Shown: one piece after another, positions 1-8,541 of the stretch | Position numbering within the stretch: the first letter of the stretch is position 1 | How the letters are laid out: each line of letters opens with the position of its first letter | Assembly (NCBI RefSeq): GCF_001278845.1 | Contig: NZ_CP012590.1 | Location: 248,001 to 312,000 of the forward strand | From: Actinomyces sp. oral taxon 414 | GTDB lineage: Bacteria > Actinomycetota > Actinomycetes > Actinomycetales > Actinomycetaceae | Length of the DNA stretch: 64,000 nucleotides | Reading direction: 5' to 3' | Made by a program: the position numbers and the translations under genes | Notes under the pieces: generated by a model | The model's input: only the letters and a program-made list of their open reading frames with translations | The model's database searches: none | What the model was told of the DNA's origin: nothing

Positions 1-77
1 CCGGACGGGGCGCCCGGCACCGATCGTGCCGGACGCCCTGTCCGGGCGGCATCGCCCGGAGTCGAGCAGGGGAACCA
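1..77. other. Leader region with two small hairpins before the ABC permease operon
   Basis: No coding frame is supported here. Two short inverted repeats are visible: CCGGCAC/GTGCCGG (14-20 with 26-32) and TCCGGGC/GCCCGGA (41-47 with 54-60). In sugar-importer operons a hairpin between the solute-binding protein gene and the permease genes often tapers expression, and the binding-protein gene would lie just left of the window. That function is inferred from position. A purine-rich ribosome-binding stretch (AGCAGGGGAACC) leads into the start at 78. Confidence 0.4.
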
Positions 78-923
78 ATGGAAAAGTCTCTCAAGAAGTA
101 CTTCCCGATTTTCGCCGGCCCCACGCTGATCGCCTTCCTCATCGCGTTCATCGTGCCGTTCTTCGTGGGCCTCTACCTGTCCCTCACCAAATTCACGACG
201 CTCACCAACGCCAAGTGGGTCGGCGTCGACAACTACGTCAGGGCCTTCACGGGCACCTCCGGATTCGTGCGCGCCCTCGGCTTCACGACCCTCGTCTCGG
301 CGATCTCGATCGTCACCGTCAACCTGGGGGCCTTCTGCCTCGCCTACCTGCTGACCCGCAAGCTGCGCGGCACGAACATCTTCCGCTCGGTGTTCTTCAT
401 GCCCAACCTCATTGGCGGCATCGTCCTGGGCTACACCTGGCAGGTCATGCTCAACGAGTTCCTCCAGCGCTGGGACAAGACGATCACCTATGACTGGCAC
501 CTGGGTCTGGCCGGCCTCGTCATGCTCGTCAACTGGCAGCTCATGGGCTACATGATGATCATCTACATCGCGGGCCTGCAGAATGTGCCGCCCGAACTCA
601 TTGAGGCCGCGCAGATCGACGGCGCGGGCAAGTGGCAGACGCTGCGCAGCGTCACGATCCCCATGGTCATGCCCTCGATCACGATCTGCCTGTTCCTCAC
701 CCTGGCCAATACCTTCAAGATGTACGACCAGAACCTGGCGCTGACCAACGGCGACCCGCTCAAGCAGACGCAGATGGCGGCCCTGAATATTGTGGACCTC
801 ATGTACAACCAGCCCGGCAAGCAGGGCATCGCCCAGGCCGAGGCCGTCGTCTTCTTCGTCATCGTGTCCGTCATCGCCGTGCTGCAGCTGCGCGCGACCC
901 GTTCCAAGGAGGTCGACGCGTGA
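78..923 (+). CDS. Sugar ABC transporter permease, MalF/MsmF-like
   Basis: Inner-membrane permease of a carbohydrate ABC importer, 281 aa. About six hydrophobic segments are visible. The cytoplasmic EAA loop that docks the ATPase is seen around residues 175-200 (ELIEAAQIDGAGKWQTLRS), followed by the conserved proline region of the family. The length is typical of MsmF/UgpA-type subunits that lack the extra periplasmic loop of E. coli MalF. Its stop overlaps the GTG start of the next permease by 4 bp (GTGA), so the two are translationally coupled. No ATPase or binding protein lies inside the window; in actinobacteria the ATPase (MsiK-like) is commonly encoded elsewhere. The substrate cannot be read from this sequence. 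Confidence 0.93.
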   Translation: MEKSLKKYFPIFAGPTLIAFLIAFIVPFFVGLYLSLTKFTTLTNAKWVGVDNYVRAFTGTSGFVRALGFTTLVSAISIVTVNLGAFCLAYLLTRKLRGTNIFRSVFFMPNLIGGIVLGYTWQVMLNEFLQRWDKTITYDWHLGLAGLVMLVNWQLMGYMMIIYIAGLQNVPPELIEAAQIDGAGKWQTLRSVTIPMVMPSITICLFLTLANTFKMYDQNLALTNGDPLKQTQMAALNIVDLMYNQPGKQGIAQAEAVVFFVIVSVIAVLQLRATRSKEVDA

Positions 924-1819
924 GCACCACGACCGCATCGCAGATCAAGCCCGCGCCGTCGGGCGGGACGACGGCGCCGCGCCCGCGGCAGGGTCTGGGC
1001 GGGAACCTCCTGGTGGCGGTTCTCACCGTCCTGTCCCTCATCTGGGTCATTCCGCTGATCTTCATCCTCGTCAACTCGTTCAAGGGCAGGTTCTACATCT
1101 CGGACGCCCCCTTCTCCCTGCCGACCCGGGAGACCTTCGTCGGCTTCGACAACTACGCCACCGGTCTGGCGCTGTCGGGCTTCGCCCGCGCCATCGGCTG
1201 GTCGCTGTTCGTCACCGTGGGGTCGGTGGCGCTCATTGTCCTGCTCACGGCGATGACGGCCTACTTCATCACCCGCGTCAAGACGTGGTGGACGAGCCTG
1301 ATCTACTACCTGTTCGCCTTCTCCATGATCGCGCCCTTCCAGCTGGTCATGTTCCCCACCGTCAAGATCGCCGACCTGCTGGGCCTGGCCACGCCGTGGG
1401 GCATGATCGTGCTCTACCTCGGCTTCGGCGGGGGCCTGTCGGTGTTCCTCTTCGCGGGCTTCGTCCGCTCCATTCCGCTGGAGATCGAGGAGGCCGCCTA
1501 TATGGACGGCTGCTCGCCGCTGCAGAGCTACTTCCGGGTGGTCATGCCGCTGCTCAGGCCGACGGCGGTGACGGTGGCTATCCTCAACGCCATGTGGGTG
1601 TGGAACGACTTCCTGCTGCCCAACCTCGTCATCGGCCAGGACGAGCGCTACAGGACCATCCCGATCGTCATCCAGTCCCTCATCGGTTCCAACGGCAACC
1701 GCGATATGGGCGCCCAGATGGCCATGCTCGTGCTGGCCATTATCCCGATCGTCGTCTTCTACCTCTTCGGGCAGAAGCACATTATCGAGGGCGTCGCCGC
1801 CGGCGCCGTCAAGGGCTGA
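920..1819 (+). CDS. Sugar ABC transporter permease, MalG/MsmG-like
   Basis: Second permease of the importer, 299 aa, starting at a GTG that overlaps the stop of the upstream permease. An AAGGAGG-like site inside the upstream gene's end (906-913) supports this start. The N-terminal ~30 residues are polar and cytoplasmic, followed by about six membrane segments. The EAA motif (EIEEAAYMDGCSPLQSYF) lies near residues 190-207. The C-terminus HIIEGVAAGAVKG is characteristic of MalG-like subunits. It should heterodimerise with the preceding permease. Assignment to the family is secure; the sugar is not determined. Confidence 0.94.
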   Translation: MSTTTASQIKPAPSGGTTAPRPRQGLGGNLLVAVLTVLSLIWVIPLIFILVNSFKGRFYISDAPFSLPTRETFVGFDNYATGLALSGFARAIGWSLFVTVGSVALIVLLTAMTAYFITRVKTWWTSLIYYLFAFSMIAPFQLVMFPTVKIADLLGLATPWGMIVLYLGFGGGLSVFLFAGFVRSIPLEIEEAAYMDGCSPLQSYFRVVMPLLRPTAVTVAILNAMWVWNDFLLPNLVIGQDERYRTIPIVIQSLIGSNGNRDMGAQMAMLVLAIIPIVVFYLFGQKHIIEGVAAGAVKG

Positions 1820-1965
1820 GCGCACCCGCCCGCCGGGCCCTCTTCGCCGGGGGCGGGGCGTCGGGGCGACCACGGCCGCTCCTCGTCCGGCCCCCGGCCG
1901 GCCCGGCGAGCCCCGCCGGCCGGCCGATGGCCGATGCCGACAAGCAAGCCGACAAGGAGCCGCAC

Positions 1966-2619
1966 GTGCCCGGGTTACTCCGGCTGGACTCGCCCCTCTA
2001 CCGGGCCTGGACCAGCGCCGCCGACCTCGTCATTGTCAACGCCCTCACCCTCGTGGGCTGCCTGCCGGTGCTCACGGCCGGCGCCGCCCTGACCGCCTGC
2101 GCCCGCGTGACCATGGACATGGCGCGCAACGAGGACGGCTACATCGTGCGCACCTGGTGGCGCGTCTTTCGCGGCGAGCTGCGCCAGTCGTTCGCGTGGT
2201 GGCCGCCGGTGCTCGGGGTGCTCGCACTCGCCGCCTGGGAGAGCCGCGCATTCGTCCGCCTCTCCCAAGACGACGGCGCCATGGGCGCCACCGGGCTCGG
2301 CGCGGCCTCCGGCCTGCTCCTGGCGGGCGAGGCCGTCCTCCTCGGCGCGCTCGTCTGGCTCGTCCCGCTGGTGGCGGGCTTCGAGAACACGGTCCCCGGG
2401 CACGCGGCCAATGCGATCCGCCTGGCCGTCGGCTGCCTGGGGCGCACCGTCGCGTGCCTGGCGGTGGTGGTGGCGCCCGCGGCCCTGATCCTGTGGGCGC
2501 CGCGGGCCCGAATGGCGACGGCGTGGTTCATGGTGCTGCTGGGAGTGGCCTTCCAGGGCTACCTCATGGCGCTCATCCAGCGCGGCGTCATTGACCGGCT
2601 GCGGGAGACCTCCCGCTGA
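1966..2619 (+). CDS. YesL-like DUF624 membrane protein
   Basis: Small membrane protein of 217 aa with about four to five hydrophobic segments and the N-terminal LDSPLYR..W....DL.. pattern of the YesL/DUF624 family. This family is commonly encoded beside carbohydrate ABC importers of the same type as the two preceding permeases; its molecular role is unknown. An in-frame ATG exists at 1927, but AAGGAG at 1954-1959 lies 6 nt before the GTG at 1966, and conservation begins at LLRLDSPLY, so I prefer the GTG. The 146-bp gap after the permease gene leaves room for a separate promoter or a processing site, but the gene order suggests one operon. Confidence 0.85.
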   Translation: MPGLLRLDSPLYRAWTSAADLVIVNALTLVGCLPVLTAGAALTACARVTMDMARNEDGYIVRTWWRVFRGELRQSFAWWPPVLGVLALAAWESRAFVRLSQDDGAMGATGLGAASGLLLAGEAVLLGALVWLVPLVAGFENTVPGHAANAIRLAVGCLGRTVACLAVVVAPAALILWAPRARMATAWFMVLLGVAFQGYLMALIQRGVIDRLRETSR

Positions 2620-2683
2620 ACGCGCGGCGAGGCGGAGGACGGCGGGGCGGGGGCGCCCTCCCGGTTCCCGCCGCCCCCGCGGG

Positions 2684-5600
2684 TTACATCACCGCCAGCG
2701 CCTCCGCCAGTTTGCGGAAGTACGGGTAGCGGGCCCAGGCGTCGCGGTCCCCGATGACGTACAGGCGCCGCCTGGCCCGGCTCGCCGCCACATTGACCAG
2801 GTTGAGCGAGGCCGCCGCCCGCGCCGTGGCCTCCTCCAGGTGCGGATCCCCGCCGAGCACCAGCAGGACCACATCGGCCTGGTCGTCCTGCACCGCACGG
2901 ATATCCCCCGCCCGCATGCCGTGGTACCTCGTGCGATGACTCATGAGCTCCAGGTGCTGGGCGACCTGCCGGAAGGGGGAGACGGCAATGATCTGCTCGG
3001 GCGCGACGCCGCGCCTGGTCAGGTACGCCAGCGCCTTGTCCAGGCGGGCGATCTGGTTGCTCTGGAGGTGTGTGCCCGCCTCGGTGGCCTTCTCGTCCGC
3101 CCAGGCGCTGGGCCGGATCCGCGGCCGACCGGAGGCGTCGAGGCCGAACGGGTCCTCGGCGTCGGACGCCTCGCGCCGGACCTGCGAGACCATGAGGCCG
3201 TTGTAGGCCAGGTCATTGCACAGGGAGAACATGGGGTCGTCGCAGCGCCGGTGCACGCGCAGCGGGATGCCCACCCACATCCGGCCGCCGTCGCGGGGCA
3301 GCGACGTGCCCACGTCGGAGGCCCGATCCACCAGCGTCTGTACCGAGGCCGCGGGAGCGAGCCACTCCTGGTCCACCCCGTAGGCCTCGGCGAGGGCCTC
3401 GCGCGCCCGTTCCGGGAGCGTCACCGCCGGCTGGAGCTGGAGCGGGTCGCCGACGGCGATGACCCGCTTGGCGTGCCACATGGCGCCCACCGCGCACTGG
3501 GGCGCGGCCTGCCCGGCCTCGTCGACGACCAGCCAGCCGATGCCCTCCCGGCCGACGCCGCGCAGCATGCGCGAGGCCGAGGCGAGGGTGGTGGACACGA
3601 GCGGGACGAGCAGGAAGAACAGCTGCCAGGCCGCCCTGACCGCCTCGGGATCCAGGTCCTTCGGGGCGTTGCCGCCGACCACCTCCAGGGCCGCGTTGAG
3701 GGCCGTGAGCATAATGCCGGTGTTGTTGGCGATGAAGTCGTGGTGCAGGTCCATGGCGGCGAGGAACAGCTCGGAGCGGGCCTCCTCCAGCTCCAGATCC
3801 AGCCAGGGCGCCCGCGTTTCGCGCCGCTCGGGGGCCAGGCGCGCGGGGTGGGCCTCGCCGAGCCGGTCGGCCTCGGCGTCGCGGGCGGCCGTGAGCCTGT
3901 CGATCTCGGCCTCGGTGCGGGTGAGCATCTGCTCGACGTCGACCAGGTCCGCCTTCCGGCGCGCCAGGGTGGTGCGCAGCCTCTCCGTGGTCACCGAGGC
4001 CTGGCGGAACTCGGCCTCGGCGGTCCGCAGACTGCGCGACAGGGGGAGGTGGTCGAGGCGCCACCTGCGCGAGGCGCGTCCCCGGGAGCGGATCACCGCG
4101 AAGATGCCCGGCTTGGCGGCGATGTGCTCGGCCTCGGCCAGGGCGGCCCGGTTGCGCCGGACCTCGGCCTCGGCCTGGGCGGCCAGCTGCTCGTCCACGG
4201 CCCGGCTCGCCCGCTCGACCTTCTCGCGGGCCTCGGGGACTGCGCGCTCGGAGGACGGCTTGGCCCGTTCGAGGGCCGCCAGGCGGATGAGGCGGGCCTG
4301 GGCCTCCCTGCGCTGGTCAATGAGCGCCTCGACGCGGTGCACGGCGTCGAGGAAGCGGCCGCGCGCCTCGTGCCAGGGGCGGTAGGGGGACGCTCCGCTG
4401 CGCCACGCCTTGAGCTGGGCGAACATCCTCACCGAGGGGTCGTCGTCGGCGGCGTCGTCGTCCCCGTCGCCGAACCACAGGGAGGCGCGGAAGGCCGAGC
4501 GGCGCGACAGGCGCCCCAGGCGCGCCGACACCAGGCCCCAGGCGTCCACGGGGGATTCGGCCCGCTGCGTCTCGGTCAGGACCGTCGAGGCCAGGCGGGC
4601 GAAGTAGTCGGCCTGCTCCCGCCACTTCGGGGCCAGCGCCGTGCGCTCGGGCAGTGCGGCGGCAATGCCCTCCCCCCCGGCCGTCGCGCCGTCGCGCGCC
4701 GAGGCCACCACCATCTCGAAGCCGGTCAGTTCGGGGCGCAGGCGGGGCAGTTCGCGCGAGAAGGAGTCCGTCCGCCACTGCAGGGGCTCGCCGACGAAGG
4801 CGTCCCGCGCCCGCTCCAGCTCGGCCAGCCGCCTCGCCCGGGCCACGACATTGCCCGCCAGCACGTCGCGCAGGAGCTCCTTCTTCCCGGTGCCCGGGGG
4901 GTGGAGGACGCCCATGAGACCGGCCTCGGGGGCCAGATCGGTCAGCGCGTGGTTAATGGCGAACTGCCGGCTGAGCGTGGCGGGGCGATCCGCCTCGGCC
5001 GGCCAGCGCCCCAGCGGCAGACGCTCGACCCGCACACCCTCCTCGACGGCCGCGCGCCTGCGCGCCACGTCAATGCGGATGTCGGGGTCCAGCTCGTCGT
5101 CGGGCATAAGGTAGCGGCCGAGCGCCTCGCCCACGTCCCCGGCGCGCGCCCGGTCGCGGATCCGGTGCAGATCGTCGAGGAAGAAGCTGTTGAGGAACTC
5201 CGTGCCCACGGGGCCGGCGGCCCGCCGGGCGGAGACGGCCACGGAGCGGATGCACACCTGGGGCGTGCACAGGGCGGGCCGCCCCCTGACCCCCGCGGCC
5301 TTGTGCGCCGCGGTCAGGAGCCTGCGGAGGGTCTCGCCGTCGAGCCTGGCGGCCCCGCCGTCCGGGGCGCCGCTGCCGGCGCCGTCCTCGTCCGCCGGCG
5401 TGGCGGCCATGCCGGTAATGGCCTCGGCCTGCTCCTGGAAGGCGGCGTTGGCCTCCTCGAAGTCGTCGAAGGCGGGCTCGTTGGCATCCCGGCGCTCCTG
5501 CAGCCGCCACACCGTCCACAGCGCCGAGGACAGGGTGGCGGATCCGGGGATCGGGCGTCCGTCGGGGCCGACGACGATGCCGGCGCAGGCGCCGCGCCCC

Positions 5601-5896
5601 AGCGGGCGCTCGTCGGCGGACTCGGCGTCCTGGCCGAAGGTGCGGCGCAGGATCTCGTGGGTGTCGTCAATGGCGTAAACGCCCAGGTAGACGATGTGAC
5701 GCCACGTCAGCCGCGCGCCGTCGCGCCACACGGCGCGCACGGTGTCCCAGGGCAGGGGCTTGTCCGATGTCCAGTCGACCACCTGGCTGGTCTCCGTGCG
5801 CCCCTTGCGGGGGACCTGCTGCGTGCTCAGGAGCTCCAGAAGGCGCCAGAGCTCGAGCACCCTGAGTCGCCGGTCCTCGGTCTGTGCAACGCCCAT
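2684..5896 (-). CDS. Large SF1-like (UPF1/DNA2-type) helicase with coiled-coil insert
   Basis: A 1070-aa P-loop protein. The Walker A motif reads HPPGTGKKELL near residues 328-338, where the family normally has GPPGTGK, so the first Gly is replaced by His. The Walker B/DExx box is LVVDEAGQAAPQC near residue 790, followed by a Q-rich motif III region (GDPLQLQP) and a C-terminal motif VI-like NVAASRARRRLYVIGD. The roughly 450 residues between Walker A and B are filled largely by Arg/Glu/Ala-rich coiled coil (about residues 540-720). This layout matches the AAA_11/AAA_12 branch of SF1B helicases. The ~300-residue N-terminal region is not recognised. It starts at ATG with GGGAGGA upstream and is divergent from the next gene. 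A role in nucleic-acid repair or defence is possible but not shown. Confidence 0.8.
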   Translation of the reverse strand: MGVAQTEDRRLRVLELWRLLELLSTQQVPRKGRTETSQVVDWTSDKPLPWDTVRAVWRDGARLTWRHIVYLGVYAIDDTHEILRRTFGQDAESADERPLGRGACAGIVVGPDGRPIPGSATLSSALWTVWRLQERRDANEPAFDDFEEANAAFQEQAEAITGMAATPADEDGAGSGAPDGGAARLDGETLRRLLTAAHKAAGVRGRPALCTPQVCIRSVAVSARRAAGPVGTEFLNSFFLDDLHRIRDRARAGDVGEALGRYLMPDDELDPDIRIDVARRRAAVEEGVRVERLPLGRWPAEADRPATLSRQFAINHALTDLAPEAGLMGVLHPPGTGKKELLRDVLAGNVVARARRLAELERARDAFVGEPLQWRTDSFSRELPRLRPELTGFEMVVASARDGATAGGEGIAAALPERTALAPKWREQADYFARLASTVLTETQRAESPVDAWGLVSARLGRLSRRSAFRASLWFGDGDDDAADDDPSVRMFAQLKAWRSGASPYRPWHEARGRFLDAVHRVEALIDQRREAQARLIRLAALERAKPSSERAVPEAREKVERASRAVDEQLAAQAEAEVRRNRAALAEAEHIAAKPGIFAVIRSRGRASRRWRLDHLPLSRSLRTAEAEFRQASVTTERLRTTLARRKADLVDVEQMLTRTEAEIDRLTAARDAEADRLGEAHPARLAPERRETRAPWLDLELEEARSELFLAAMDLHHDFIANNTGIMLTALNAALEVVGGNAPKDLDPEAVRAAWQLFFLLVPLVSTTLASASRMLRGVGREGIGWLVVDEAGQAAPQCAVGAMWHAKRVIAVGDPLQLQPAVTLPERAREALAEAYGVDQEWLAPAASVQTLVDRASDVGTSLPRDGGRMWVGIPLRVHRRCDDPMFSLCNDLAYNGLMVSQVRREASDAEDPFGLDASGRPRIRPSAWADEKATEAGTHLQSNQIARLDKALAYLTRRGVAPEQIIAVSPFRQVAQHLELMSHRTRYHGMRAGDIRAVQDDQADVVLLVLGGDPHLEEATARAAASLNLVNVAASRARRRLYVIGDRDAWARYPYFRKLAEALAVM

Positions 5897-6090
5897 GGAC
5901 GCAATCCTCCCCCCACGCGGCGCACCCGGTGCGGCTTTCGATGGGTTGTGCTCCCCGCGCCGGGCCGCGATCCGACCCGACGGGCTTAAGGTGAATGCTA
6001 CCCAGTGCGGTTGCGGACCCGGTGCGTTCAGACGACCTCGGGCGGCTTCCGCGACGACGACGGAGGAAAAACGCAGGACGGAGGCGGGGC

Positions 6091-7485
6091 GTGGGACGAC
6101 ATCGACTGCAAGATCGCAGGCCGCCGGGCGACGGCGATCGCCCCGCGGGGCGGCGCCGGGCCGACGCCGGCCCGGTCGAGGAGCTGGACGCCGGCCCGGG
6201 CCCGGCCGAGGATCTGGGCGTCGTCCTGAGGGGCTGGACGACCCTGGTGGAGGGCGGGCCCCGCGGGCCCCGCCTGGTGCTGCACCGCTCCGTCGTCTCC
6301 AGGGCCACGGCCCTGGTGGCCCTCGCCCTCGTCGCCGCCCTGCTGAGCTACACGGGCCTTGAGGCGCTCGCCGACCCCCTCGACCGCGACGCCAGGGTCT
6401 CCTTCGCCCTGTGCGCCGTCTTCCTCGGGACCCCCGTTGCGCTGTGGGTGATCAATATGTTCCGACGCCGCACGGTGCTCAGCGAGCGCGGCATCGAGAT
6501 GCGCCGCCTGGTGTGGACCGCCAGGAGGCCGTGGCCGGCCGCGCGCTCGGGCCTGGACATCTCGGGGCGCGTCATCAGCGGCCAGCACGGCAACGAGATC
6601 GAGCGCTACCGCCTGGCCCTGGTCGACGGCATGCCCGGCGACCTCATCAGGCTGCCGGGATGCGTCTTCGACGGGACCTTCAGGTGGAACAGCGAGAAGT
6701 CGAGGGACAAGGCGAACGCGGCCCTGAGGGGCGTGTGGGCCTTCGCGGCGCGGCGCGGCTGGATCGTCTCCGACCCGGCGGCCTACTCCGAGGACCCGCG
6801 GCTGGTGGAGGCGCGGGCCCGCGCGGCCGGGGCCGGGGGAGCGGGCGGTGCGGTCGGGACGGCCGGAACGATCCGGCCGGGCGGGACGATCGGCGCGAGC
6901 CGGCTGGCCGGCGCGGGAACTGCGGGCCGGCCGCTGGTCTACCGCGCCCCCGCCTGGCGCCGGATGTGGGAGTACCTGTGCGACGCCGGACTGTTCCTCC
7001 TGTGCCTCGGCACGTCCTTCACGGCCATCGCGGTGGGCTTCCTGCTCGATTCGGACGGCAAGGGCGAGAACATCTTCTACGCGGCGCTCGTTCTGGCGGT
7101 GGCCCTGGCGGCGCTGGGGTACTGCGCCGTCAAGCTGTTCCCGTTCCTGCGCCGCACGGTCGTGGACCGCGAGGGGATCCACGTGGGCCGGACGACCCAC
7201 CCCTGGCCGGGTTCGCGCTCCGGCCTGTACGTGGCCGGCGACCGGGTCGTCCTGGTCCACCCCGACGGGTACGCGATCCCGCTGCCGGGCACCGGCGGCG
7301 TGTGGGGCGGCTTCGTGCGCCGCGAGATGAGGGCCACCGCGCAGTGCGAGGAGATCTGGTGCTGGGGCGTGGCCAACGGCGTCGCCCGCGACGGCGGGGC
7401 CTACGTCCCCCTGCGGTGGCAGGACGGCCAGCGCGAGCGCGAGATCCATGAGCGGCGCGCCGGCACGGCCCCGGACCCGCGCTGA
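6091..7485 (+). CDS. Membrane protein with duplicated TM + PH-like module
   Basis: Unrecognised membrane protein built from two copies of one module. Each copy has two hydrophobic helices, then a charged RRTV..(E/R).GI motif, then a PWP..RSGL motif (RRPWPAARSGL in the first, THPWPGSRSGL in the second). The copies are separated by a Gly/Ala-rich linker around 6820-6930. The C-terminal part of each copy resembles bacterial PH-like domains seen in small membrane proteins; this is a weak inference. Start is uncertain: GGAGG at 6080-6084 lies 6 nt before the GTG chosen, but an in-frame ATG exists at 5995. Between 6005 and about 6160 another frame has better codon bias (DDDGGK...WDDIDCKIAGRRATAIA), so a frameshift near 6140-6165 is possible. 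Confidence 0.6.
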   Translation: MGRHRLQDRRPPGDGDRPAGRRRADAGPVEELDAGPGPAEDLGVVLRGWTTLVEGGPRGPRLVLHRSVVSRATALVALALVAALLSYTGLEALADPLDRDARVSFALCAVFLGTPVALWVINMFRRRTVLSERGIEMRRLVWTARRPWPAARSGLDISGRVISGQHGNEIERYRLALVDGMPGDLIRLPGCVFDGTFRWNSEKSRDKANAALRGVWAFAARRGWIVSDPAAYSEDPRLVEARARAAGAGGAGGAVGTAGTIRPGGTIGASRLAGAGTAGRPLVYRAPAWRRMWEYLCDAGLFLLCLGTSFTAIAVGFLLDSDGKGENIFYAALVLAVALAALGYCAVKLFPFLRRTVVDREGIHVGRTTHPWPGSRSGLYVAGDRVVLVHPDGYAIPLPGTGGVWGGFVRREMRATAQCEEIWCWGVANGVARDGGAYVPLRWQDGQREREIHERRAGTAPDPR

Positions 7486-7535
7486 GGCACGGCCCCGGAC
7501 CCGCGCAGGCGCGGGCCGGAAGGCCCCGCCCCTTA

Positions 7536-8541
7536 GGGCGTGTTGCGTAAGTCGGGTGGGGGCGGCGTGGCGTGCCGGGCGGGGCGAGGCCCTCGGGGTA
7601 TCACGGGTGGTGTGAAATCGAATCGCGATACCGGCGAAGGCCTCGGATGACGAGTATAGACGCATCCGCCCGCCATGATCTGACCGATGCCCAGTGGGCG
7701 CTGCTCGAGCCACTGCTGCCCGCCCCTCCGGTGCGGGGCAGGCCCCGCCGCTACCCGCTGCGCGCCATGATCGACGCCGTGCGGTGGCGCACCCGGGTCG
7801 GGGCGCCCTGGCGCGACGTGCCGGCCCGCTACGGGCCCTGGTGGAGGGCGTACGCCCTGTACCGCGCCTGGCAGTTGAACGGGGTGTGGGAGCGCATCGA
7901 GGCGGCCCTGGTCGCCCGGGCCGACGCCGCCGGGAAGATCGACTGGCGGGTGTCGGTGGACTCCACCGCCGTGCGCGCCCACGTCCACGCCGCCGGGGCC
8001 CGCGGGGACAGCGTCGAGCGCGTGGAGGGGGAGCCGGACGACCACGCCCTGGGACGGTCCCGGGGCGGATGGGGCACCAAGATCCACGCCGCCGTCGAGG
8101 CCGGCCTCGGAGTGATGTCCCTGCTGCTCACGGCCGGGCAGGCGGGGGACTGCCCCATGATGATCCCCGTGCTGGAGGCGATCAGTGTCAAACGGCCCGC
8201 CCGCGGACGGCCCCGCACCCGCCCGGACCGGGTTCTGGCGGACAGGGCCTACTCCTCCAGGGCCAACCGGGACTGGCTGCGCGCCCACCACATCCGCGCC
8301 ACGATCCCGGTCAAGGCCGACCAGGCCGCCAACCGCCGCCGACGCGGCGGCGCCGGGGGCAGACCGCCCGCCTTCGACCCCGACGTCTACAAGGACCGCA
8401 ACGCCGTCGAGCGCGGCTTCAGCCGCCTCAAGCACAACCGCGGTCTGGCCACCAGGTACGACAAGCTCGCCGTCCGATACCGGACCACCACCCGCATCGC
8501 CGCCATCGACCACTGGCTCAAACGACTTACATAACACGCCC
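7536..8541 (+). mobile_element. IS5-family insertion sequence, complete
   Basis: The ends are GGGCGTGTTGCGTAAGTCG (left) and the reverse complement GGGCGTGTTATGTAAGTCG (right), 19 bp with two mismatches. The element is flanked by the dinucleotide TA at 7534-7535 and 8542-8543, as expected for IS5/IS427-group target duplication. It is 1006 bp long and carries a single uninterrupted transposase gene. The right junction lies inside the stop codon of the convergent carboxylesterase-like gene; that stop (TAG, read on the minus strand from 8543-8541) uses the last base of the element. Confidence 0.92.
7647..8534 (+). CDS. IS5-family DDE transposase
   Basis: 295-aa transposase filling the IS5-type element. 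The N-terminal region (LTDAQWALLEPLLP ... RPRRYPLRAMIDAVRW) is the DUF4096 DNA-binding-like domain typical of IS427-group enzymes. Catalytic DDE residues are visible in VDSTAVRAH, VLADRAYSS and ERGFSRLKHNRG. Many relatives express this protein from two frames by programmed frameshifting; here it is one continuous frame. Both inverted repeats are present, so the copy looks intact and potentially active. The start ATG was chosen because homology begins at this point. Confidence 0.93.
   Translation: MTSIDASARHDLTDAQWALLEPLLPAPPVRGRPRRYPLRAMIDAVRWRTRVGAPWRDVPARYGPWWRAYALYRAWQLNGVWERIEAALVARADAAGKIDWRVSVDSTAVRAHVHAAGARGDSVERVEGEPDDHALGRSRGGWGTKIHAAVEAGLGVMSLLLTAGQAGDCPMMIPVLEAISVKRPARGRPRTRPDRVLADRAYSSRANRDWLRAHHIRATIPVKADQAANRRRRGGAGGRPPAFDPDVYKDRNAVERGFSRLKHNRGLATRYDKLAVRYRTTTRIAAIDHWLKRLT

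Noticed and set aside
2591..5989. A 1132-codon open frame on the plus strand opposite the helicase gene
   Set aside because: It is antisense to a gene with clear helicase motifs, has low-complexity Arg/Gly/Ala composition and no recognisable domain; such long antisense frames are expected in GC-rich DNA.
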